From: Microgenomates group bacterium GW2011_GWC1_46_15
GTDB lineage: Bacteria > Patescibacteria > Microgenomatia > UBA1400 > UBA12028
Length of the DNA: 64,000 bases
Assembly: GCA_001002285.1 (NCBI GenBank)
Contig: LCLX01000003.1
Span: forward strand, 62,001 to 126,000
Reading direction: 5' to 3'
Shown: positions 58,435 to 64,000 of the stretch, piece by piece
How the letters are laid out: each line of letters begins with the position of its first letter
How positions within the stretch are numbered: the stretch's first letter is position 1
The notes under the pieces: generated by a model
Told to the model about the DNA's origin: nothing
Databases searched by the model: none
Seen by the model: the letters and a program-made list of their open reading frames with translations, nothing else
Made by a program: the position numbers and the translations under genes

Positions 58435-60513
58435 CTACACACTACATTTGCTATACGCACAATTGGGACACGTGAAACACCCTTCTTGAATAACAAGCGT
58501 TGTTCCACATTCCGGACACGCTTCTTCACCCGGCGCTACTTTAACCAACGGTGCGCCCACAAACGCTTCATTAGCAAATGTTTTTCCTTCTTTCTCGCGC
58601 TTCTTCTTTGTCTCACCCGTTTCCAACACAACCTTATTACGGCTCCCCGTCACATACACTGTCATTCCCTTGAGTCCAAGCTTCCAGCCTTTGAAGTACG
58701 CCTTCCACACTTCCTCTTCTGTGGCATCGGCAGAAAAGTTAATCGTTTTTGAGATCGCGTTGTCTACAAACCGCTGGAGCGCTGCTTCCATTTCAACGTG
58801 TTCATCAACCGGCACATCGCCCGAAACCACATACACATTGCGGATCTCTTTTGGCACCTCGTCTATGTCTTGACATGTCCCATGCTGCCGGACTTTTTCA
58901 AAAATATTCTCTTGCTGAGATTGACTCACGCCCGCGCGTTCGAGCGCCTCTTTAAATAATCCACTTTCGTAGTACAACTCACGGAAGTCCTGTCCAATTT
59001 TTTCCGCACCCTCGTGTGTGCGCATCACATAACTCAACGCAAACGCCGGCTCGCATCCATATCCTTCCAGACCGGAAATTGTTGCGATGGCACCCGTTGG
59101 TTGGATTGTGTTTTGGCAACTATTCCGTACGCCAATTTTTCTAATATCGGCCTCTAGTGATTTCCAGTCCAACTTTGGCATGTTAAATCTATGTTTGTAC
59201 GGGTACAAAGACTTTGGGGGGCTCCACACTTCAATGTTTTTCGTTTTTAATACCGCAGCGTTCTGTGGACTGTAATCATATCTACTCCCTTTGATTCCAG
59301 GAAACGCGCCGCGCTCCTGCGCGAGTTGATTCGACGCGCGCAACGTATGGTACCGGATAAACTCCATGATCTGTCCCGCACAATCAATGCCTTTTCTGCT
59401 CCCATACCGCGTACCGATTTTGTACAACACATCCGCCAAACCCATAATGGATACGCCAATGCGCCGGTTGTGTTTCGCAGCCTCTTCTAATTGAGGAACA
59501 GCCGATACATATTTATTCGTATCTACAACGTCATCAAGCCACCGCACCGTCCATTCAACCGTTTCGCGGAGTTTTTCCCAATCAACGCTATATGCAAAAA
59601 TACCTTTTTTCCCGTTTTTCACGTGTTCCGCCAAGTTAATCGAGGCCATACAGCAGTTTTCGAAAGGCAATAAAAATTGTTCGCCGCATGGGTTTGTCGC
59701 TTCCAAATCTCCCTGCGCCGGCGTTGGATTTTCTCGGTTTGCGGCATCCAAAAACAACACTCCTGGTTCGCCGTTGTGATGCGCGAACTTTACAATTTCT
59801 ACAAACAACTCCCGCGCTTTTACTTTTTTCCATACTCCGCCATTTCGTGGATTAATCAACGGAAAATCTGTATTTTTCTCTACCGCGCGCATGAATGCAT
59901 CGGTAATACCAACCGAGATATTAAAGTGTTCAATCACGCCTTCTTTTTCTTTGCAGTGAATAAAATCGTAAATATCCGGATGATGGACCGGTAAAACTGC
60001 CATACACGCCGACCGCCTTCCTCCACCCTGCCCAATCACCCAAAACGCGGTGTCATATACTTTCAAAAATGAAACTACGCCCGTTGCTTTGCCCTTGGAC
60101 GAACCAATTGAGTCCCCCTTAGGACGGATCCGGCCAAATGAAAATCCTACTCCTCCGCCGGACTGTAAAATCAAAACGGCATTGCGTAGCGTGCTAAAAA
60201 TCCCATCCTGAGCACGGCCCATATCATCATCAATCGGGAGAACGAAACAGTTCGCGAGCTGGCCCCACCCAGTTCCCGCGTTGGCCAGTGTGCGGCCGTT
60301 GGGCATAAACCGGAACTCACTCAACAACGACACAAACATCTTCTCGACTTTTTCTGGAGTCGTTCCATCGCGGTACGCGTGTTCTGCCTGCGCGACAACG
60401 TGGGCACACCGCGCCAAGATGTCTTCAACTTTTTCCGTTGGCTTGCCGGAGTCATCCCGCAGGGCATACCTGTTGATCATGACTTCTTGCGCGTTTGGTG
60501 TTAGTTTTTTCAT
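58435..60513 (-). CDS. nrdJ: class II ribonucleotide reductase without ATP cone (third paralog)
   Basis: The 692-residue enzyme lacks the N-terminal ATP cone and begins directly with the core (VMINRYALRDDSGKPTEKVED). The motifs NCFVLPIDDDMGRAQDGIF, GGGVGFSFGRIRPKGD, TNPCGEQFLLPFENCCMASINL and the C-terminal zinc ribbon CPECG/CPNCAYSKCSV are present. Loss of the cone removes the usual dATP off-switch. The ATG overlaps the nrdR stop as TAATG, so it is translationally coupled to the repressor gene. It is the first nrdJ downstream of NrdR. Confidence 0.94.
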   Translation of the reverse strand: MKKLTPNAQEVMINRYALRDDSGKPTEKVEDILARCAHVVAQAEHAYRDGTTPEKVEKMFVSLLSEFRFMPNGRTLANAGTGWGQLANCFVLPIDDDMGRAQDGIFSTLRNAVLILQSGGGVGFSFGRIRPKGDSIGSSKGKATGVVSFLKVYDTAFWVIGQGGGRRSACMAVLPVHHPDIYDFIHCKEKEGVIEHFNISVGITDAFMRAVEKNTDFPLINPRNGGVWKKVKARELFVEIVKFAHHNGEPGVLFLDAANRENPTPAQGDLEATNPCGEQFLLPFENCCMASINLAEHVKNGKKGIFAYSVDWEKLRETVEWTVRWLDDVVDTNKYVSAVPQLEEAAKHNRRIGVSIMGLADVLYKIGTRYGSRKGIDCAGQIMEFIRYHTLRASNQLAQERGAFPGIKGSRYDYSPQNAAVLKTKNIEVWSPPKSLYPYKHRFNMPKLDWKSLEADIRKIGVRNSCQNTIQPTGAIATISGLEGYGCEPAFALSYVMRTHEGAEKIGQDFRELYYESGLFKEALERAGVSQSQQENIFEKVRQHGTCQDIDEVPKEIRNVYVVSGDVPVDEHVEMEAALQRFVDNAISKTINFSADATEEEVWKAYFKGWKLGLKGMTVYVTGSRNKVVLETGETKKKREKEGKTFANEAFVGAPLVKVAPGEEACPECGTTLVIQEGCFTCPNCAYSKCSV

Positions 60514-60974
60514 TATTTTTTCTGTTCATCAATCAGTTTGTGTATTTCCGCACGGAAATCTTCAATGGTTTGGAAATCCCGGTACACGCTCGCGAACAAC
60601 ATATACGAAACGGGATCTATTTTACGCAAACGGTTCATCACAAGTTTGCCAATCTCCCAGCTCTTGACTTCCGTTGAGTCTTTTACCCGCAGTTTTTGCT
60701 CAATTCCGTCAATAAGGGCTTCAATTTCTTCCATGGAAATCGGCCGTTTCCACGTGGCTTTCATCAGGCCTTTTTTTACTTTTTCCCGGTCAAATGGCTC
60801 CCGCTCTCCATTTTTCTTGATGACAAAGAGGTCAATCCCCTCGGCCCGTTCATATGTTGTAAACCGTTTGCCACATTTTGTGCATTGGCGGCGGCGGCGC
60901 ATACTCCGCTGGTCCGACCCAATGCGGCTTTCCAAAACAGAGGTCTCATCGTGTGTGCAGTATGGACATCGCAT
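60513..60974 (-). CDS. nrdR: transcriptional repressor NrdR
   Basis: The 153-residue repressor has an N-terminal zinc ribbon (MRCPYCTHDETSVLESR with CTKCGKRFTTYER) and an ATP-cone domain (FVIKKNGEREPFDREKVKKGL), the standard NrdR architecture. It binds DNA depending on bound nucleotide and represses RNR operons. Two NrdR boxes lie upstream at 61039-61054 and 61070-61085, so it likely controls its own operon. The start at 60974 gives the typical MRCPYC start; an ATG at 60998 has GGAG only one base before it. Confidence 0.95.
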   Translation of the reverse strand: MRCPYCTHDETSVLESRIGSDQRSMRRRRQCTKCGKRFTTYERAEGIDLFVIKKNGEREPFDREKVKKGLMKATWKRPISMEEIEALIDGIEQKLRVKDSTEVKSWEIGKLVMNRLRKIDPVSYMLFASVYRDFQTIEDFRAEIHKLIDEQKK

Positions 60975-61038
60975 ACGTGTTGCAGTCGCGGACGACATGC
61001 TCCAATAAACTAAATCTAGTAGGCAGGGGTTCAGTGAA

Positions 61039-61085
61039 ACACTATTCGTAGTGTTGGTCAACATATCACACACTATCTGAATGTA
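61039..61085 (-). promoter_or_regulatory. two NrdR boxes upstream of nrdR
   Basis: Box 1 at 61039-61054 contains the perfect inverted repeat ACACTA-N4-TAGTGT of the NrdR-box consensus. Box 2 at 61070-61085 (ACACTATCTGAATGTA, forward strand) is weaker, with a good first half. Their starts are 31 bases apart, about three helical turns, the usual NrdR spacing. A TTGACC -35-like hexamer lies between them on the minus strand. Confidence 0.75.
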
Positions 61086-61229
61086 TCAGGTTTTATTTTC
61101 CAGAGTGGAATAAAATTCCAGCAATTTTTGAGGGAATATTTTGCGTTTTGGAAGTGGTTGTGCACAACCATATATAATCGCGTACCAAAAAACACTCCAA
61201 AAAAGAGTACATTCGAGTATGTTTTGTTT

Positions 61230-61790
61230 TCATTCCCTCGAGATAAACGACTGCACAGAATTCTGCAAAGATTCCTCATATGACAAGAGTTGGTCTAAAA
61301 ACACGCGGTCGGCATCACGGTACAGTGGTTTGATCCGCAATAACGTAACGTGGTACCCCCGCAGAATACTATCCATTGCGTGAATATCGTCCGTATTGTG
61401 CGGGGCATCATTCCCTATTCCTTCTTCTATCCCAACCGCTTTTCCTACATAGATGAGTCCTTTTGCGAGCGTCGAAGACGCGAGCATCAACTCATTCCTC
61501 TCAAGAAGGGTTTGGGCTGTGTGGAATCTTGCTTTGGAGTACTCGAGATATGTCCTTTTTTTCTGCTGAGAAGAACGCGCCGTCATTAACCGCGCTCTGT
61601 CCGAAACCATACGCAACGCGTACAAAGGATTTCCAGGCAATACATCGCCTGAAAATAACTTTGCCAGTGGCTGTTGATCGTGTGCCGTTGGTTCCTGTAA
61701 AAGATCAACAGATGAAGATCTGAGAGAGAAAAAAAGAATGACAAAACCGAAAAGAAGGAATGACGCCGAAATGAGCGCGTGTTTAGTCAT
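61230..61790 (-). CDS. membrane-anchored DUF5667-like protein
   Basis: The 186-residue protein has an N-terminal membrane helix (about 7-24), then LPGNPLYALRMVSDRARLM, the P-G-[ND]-x-L-Y-x-[LA]-[KR] pattern of DUF5667, common in CPR and Actinobacteria secreted proteins. The remainder is helical, ending in a basic tail. Its function is unknown. It lies 21 bases downstream of the CPBP-like gene and is followed by 150 bases of spacer before the NrdR boxes. Confidence 0.78.
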   Translation of the reverse strand: MTKHALISASFLLFGFVILFFSLRSSSVDLLQEPTAHDQQPLAKLFSGDVLPGNPLYALRMVSDRARLMTARSSQQKKRTYLEYSKARFHTAQTLLERNELMLASSTLAKGLIYVGKAVGIEEGIGNDAPHNTDDIHAMDSILRGYHVTLLRIKPLYRDADRVFLDQLLSYEESLQNSVQSFISRE

Positions 61791-61811
61791 ACGAATCAGG
61801 ATTATAGCGCA

Positions 61812-62492
61812 TTACACCGCATACACGAGGAGCATAAGCCCCCACATGGCGTGCGAGATCGTTACGGCATACACACTTTTTGACCGGAAGTACAAAATCG
61901 CCTGGCCAACCGCGAACACGCCCAATAGTGCAAGGTGCTGCCACGCGATGAGACTGAACCCTGATTCAATAAACCGCAGCGGAGCGTGGAATAACAAAAA
62001 TATACATAACGCGGCAAACACCGCGGGAATTTCACGTTTCCCAACCGCATCATAAAACACGTTGAGGACGTATCCAAAGAAAAACAGTGTTTCCCACCAG
62101 GCGGTCAAAAGTGCCAAGAAAAATATGTATCCAAACATGGGAGAGTTCAATACGCTATTCGATGCAACAACCCCACCCTTTGTGATCAATACTGTAATCG
62201 CCAAAAATTGATACAACCCGCCAATCAACAACCCTAAAAACATCCCGGGCCAAAAGTGCTTGTTTGAAAGACCAAGCCGGTCTTCTCCTCTGCGGTGCGA
62301 TCTGCAGTACAGCCAAACGGGAATGCCAAAAACCAGCGCTTTCGCAATGCCTTCATCTACCCATTCTGGAAAATGAAATAAAATGCGGTACAGCGCCCAA
62401 ACAACAAATATTCCAAGTATCTGAAGAGTAGAGCGGGTAAAGTCGCTATGTTTTTTTGAGGGCTTGGAGGACTGCGTTGAGTGTTTCTTCAC
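61812..62492 (-). CDS. CPBP/CAAX-protease-like membrane protein, degenerate
   Basis: The 226-residue protein has about six or seven membrane helices. The region AWWETLFFFGYVLNVF, followed later by LLFHAPLRF, occupies the position of the E-E-x-x-x-R and F-x-x-x-H motifs of CPBP proteases, but only one Glu and no Arg are kept in the first motif. The enzyme may be inactive or altered. It overlaps the end of the kinase gene by 47 bases. Confidence 0.65.
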   Translation of the reverse strand: MKKHSTQSSKPSKKHSDFTRSTLQILGIFVVWALYRILFHFPEWVDEGIAKALVFGIPVWLYCRSHRRGEDRLGLSNKHFWPGMFLGLLIGGLYQFLAITVLITKGGVVASNSVLNSPMFGYIFFLALLTAWWETLFFFGYVLNVFYDAVGKREIPAVFAALCIFLLFHAPLRFIESGFSLIAWQHLALLGVFAVGQAILYFRSKSVYAVTISHAMWGLMLLVYAV

Positions 62493-63060
62493 GTGATTTT
62501 GAGTATGTGTCTATGACTACATCGTAGAGTGCGGGGTCCCAAAAATCAATCGGGCTCTCCTTTTTCATCTTACCGGTATCAACCACCCATTTTCCCCATT
62601 CTTCCGCGTATATGCGCCGCCATTTTCCCAGATTTTTTTCTGTTCTTTCTTGAATATGTTTTTTCGCCTCTTTAATGCTGATGTTGTCTCTGTTCACAAT
62701 GCGGTCAACACGAACCGCAGGATCACTACACAGAAGTAATACTTTGAGAACACCGGGCACACCTTGCGCGAAAAAACTCGAGAGCCAAGACTCTAGTATC
62801 CAATGTTTTTCTTGTTGAAGTTTTGTCCGCATCCCAAAATCTACTTCGCGGTCAAACTCTTCACTATATACTGTCGCATCGTGGTGAAACGTATTATTTT
62901 TTGCGTCAAACAATCCTTTTTCTGCCGCGTACGCGCGCATAAAATCACCACCAGAGAATCCTTTCCACCCTTTAAGATGTTCGCGTAGGAGTTTGAGAAG
63001 CGTTGTCGATCCACACCCAGGTAAACCGGAAATTGTAATATTGTGGTATGCGGCGCCCAT
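62446..63060 (-). CDS. cytidylate kinase-like P-loop protein
   Basis: The 204-residue protein has the P-loop ITISGLPGCGSTTLLKLL and SGGDFMRAYAAEKGL, typical of the CMP-kinase-like branch, then the LID-like helix with RVDRIVNRDNISIKEAKKHIQER, containing the Arg-rich region. The Lys of the standard GxGKST loop is replaced (GCGSTT), as in some archaeal-type cytidylate kinases. It may phosphorylate CMP or dCMP. GAGGAGG lies 7 bases before the ATG at 63060; the frame extends upstream without sense. Confidence 0.78.
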   Translation of the reverse strand: MGAAYHNITISGLPGCGSTTLLKLLREHLKGWKGFSGGDFMRAYAAEKGLFDAKNNTFHHDATVYSEEFDREVDFGMRTKLQQEKHWILESWLSSFFAQGVPGVLKVLLLCSDPAVRVDRIVNRDNISIKEAKKHIQERTEKNLGKWRRIYAEEWGKWVVDTGKMKKESPIDFWDPALYDVVIDTYSKSREETLNAVLQALKKT

Positions 63061-63126
63061 ATATCGCTCCTCCTCGAAATATCGTAGAATAGGATAGCAT
63101 TGTACTACGCGGAAAAACTCTCTTCT

Positions 63127-64000
63127 ATGGACAAAATATTGATCGCGACGCGTCTCCGCAAAAAAATCCGCCCCATTGTTGCCCGTTTTCGAAAAATCAT
63201 GCGGGGAAAGTATCGTATACACATTTTAGTTGGTTTTACCTTTATTGTTATTGCGCTTATTGGCGCCATCGTGTTCCGCGACCTCCCTTCTCCAACAAAA
63301 CTCAAAAATAATCAGATATTTTCGATTAGTTCAAAAATATATGATCGCAACGGCGCGCTACTGTATGAGATTTACGAGGATAAAAACAGAACGCCGATTG
63401 TATTGAAAGATCTTCCACCGTATGTATACCAGGCTTCTATTGCAATTGAAGACCAGAATTTTTACAAACACATCGGGTTTGACGTATGGGGTATGTTCCG
63501 CGCCGCGCTCAACACCGTATTCCGGCAAAAACTACAAGGTGGTTCAACGATTACACAACAGTTAGTTAAAACAACGCTATTAGACCGCCAAAGAACACTT
63601 ACGCGGAAGGCAAAAGAGGCGGTTCTTACGGTTGCAAGTGAAGTCATTTACTCAAAACAAGACATTTTGGAAATGTATATGAATAATATTCCATACGGTG
63701 GCACCGCGTGGGGTATTGAAGCGGCAGCACACACCTACTTTGATACAGACGCGCGCAACCTTTCGCTCGCCCAAGCAGCGTTGCTCGCCGGCTTGCCACA
63801 GTCACCCACCAGATACTCGCCGTTTGGAACAAATCCGCAGCTCGCAAAAGACCGCCAGCTTCAAGTCCTCCGCCGCATGGCAGAAGACAAATATATTACA
63901 CAAGAACAAGCAGATAAAGCGGGACAGGAGCCACTTGTGTATGCCATTTCAAAAACAAATATTAACGCTCCACACTTTGTCATGTATGTCCGCGATCAAC
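63127..64000 (+). CDS. class A penicillin-binding protein (partial)
   Basis: The window ends inside this gene; 291 codons are present. A basic N-terminus and one membrane helix (about 33-50) lead to a glycosyltransferase family 51 domain: ASIAIEDQNFYKHIGFD with the catalytic Glu, GGSTITQQLVKTTLL, and EMYMNNIPYGGTAWGIEAAA, followed by LSLAQAALLAGLPQSP. The transpeptidase domain would follow beyond the edge. The enzyme polymerises peptidoglycan from lipid II delivered by MurJ. No clear Shine-Dalgarno precedes the ATG. Confidence 0.92.
   Translation, partial: MDKILIATRLRKKIRPIVARFRKIMRGKYRIHILVGFTFIVIALIGAIVFRDLPSPTKLKNNQIFSISSKIYDRNGALLYEIYEDKNRTPIVLKDLPPYVYQASIAIEDQNFYKHIGFDVWGMFRAALNTVFRQKLQGGSTITQQLVKTTLLDRQRTLTRKAKEAVLTVASEVIYSKQDILEMYMNNIPYGGTAWGIEAAAHTYFDTDARNLSLAQAALLAGLPQSPTRYSPFGTNPQLAKDRQLQVLRRMAEDKYITQEQADKAGQEPLVYAISKTNINAPHFVMYVRDQ

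Overview
The window looks like a piece of a Candidate Phyla Radiation (Patescibacteria) chromosome, most likely Microgenomates-like. The evidence is a 16S rRNA gene roughly doubled in length by intervening sequences, 16S signatures that mismatch universal primers, compact and often overlapping gene pairs, an archaeal-type ATP-dependent DNA ligase, adenosylcobalamin-dependent ribonucleotide reductases as the only RNRs seen, and membrane-anchored Pro/Thr-rich and Cys-rich surface proteins. TGA acts as an ordinary stop in many gene pairs, so the standard bacterial code applies. The exact lineage cannot be fixed from the sequence alone.

Layout. 1-9997: a dismantled rRNA locus on the minus strand. 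It holds the 5' half of 23S, tRNA-Ala(TGC), about 4 kb of inserted genes, tRNA-Ile(GAT), and a 16S gene carrying three insertions (two group I introns, one with a LAGLIDADG endonuclease, and a third of unclear class). The 16S has its own promoter, a structured leader and a terminator, so 16S and 23S appear transcriptionally uncoupled. The inserted block contains a perfect 96-bp inverted repeat bounding an unknown protein gene and a divergent, strongly predicted pseudoknot RNA, next to a large serine recombinase.

10-24 kb: c-di-GMP type GGDEF protein, mnmA, a three-gene amidoligase/protease/7TM system (QEGLA-type peptidase, ATP-grasp fused to a retropepsin-like domain, UUP1-type membrane protein), then a thiol-redox and envelope block (DsbA-like, Glu dehydrogenase, trxB, Nudix, trxA, CsoR-like regulator, CcdA-like, DUF192, lgt) and an MFS/pth group. 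25-35 kb: glycosyltransferase, DNA ligase, two VapBC-like toxin-antitoxin pairs, Fic protein, split transketolase, NnrD, RecF and a tandem pair of related small ORFs. 35-45 kb: ABC exporter, lepA, murJ and three surface proteins. 45-52 kb: tRNA-Ile(TAT), an orphan AbrB-like protein, a VirD4/TraG-like ATPase, cobalamin adenosyltransferase, a Kazal-domain surface protein, Maf and two small secreted proteins. 52-61 kb: a deoxynucleotide cluster nrdR-nrdJ-nrdJ-nudix-mazG-nrdJ with paired NrdR boxes. 61-64 kb: DUF5667-like, CPBP-like and cytidylate-kinase-like genes and the start of a class A penicillin-binding protein.

The strongest candidates for something undescribed are the inverted-repeat cassette with its pseudoknot RNA (3369-4599), the attenuator-like 16S leader, two hairpins with a conserved loop and different but self-complementary stems (45574-45639 and 56104-56167), and a scattered short repeat family related to GATCGGGACT.
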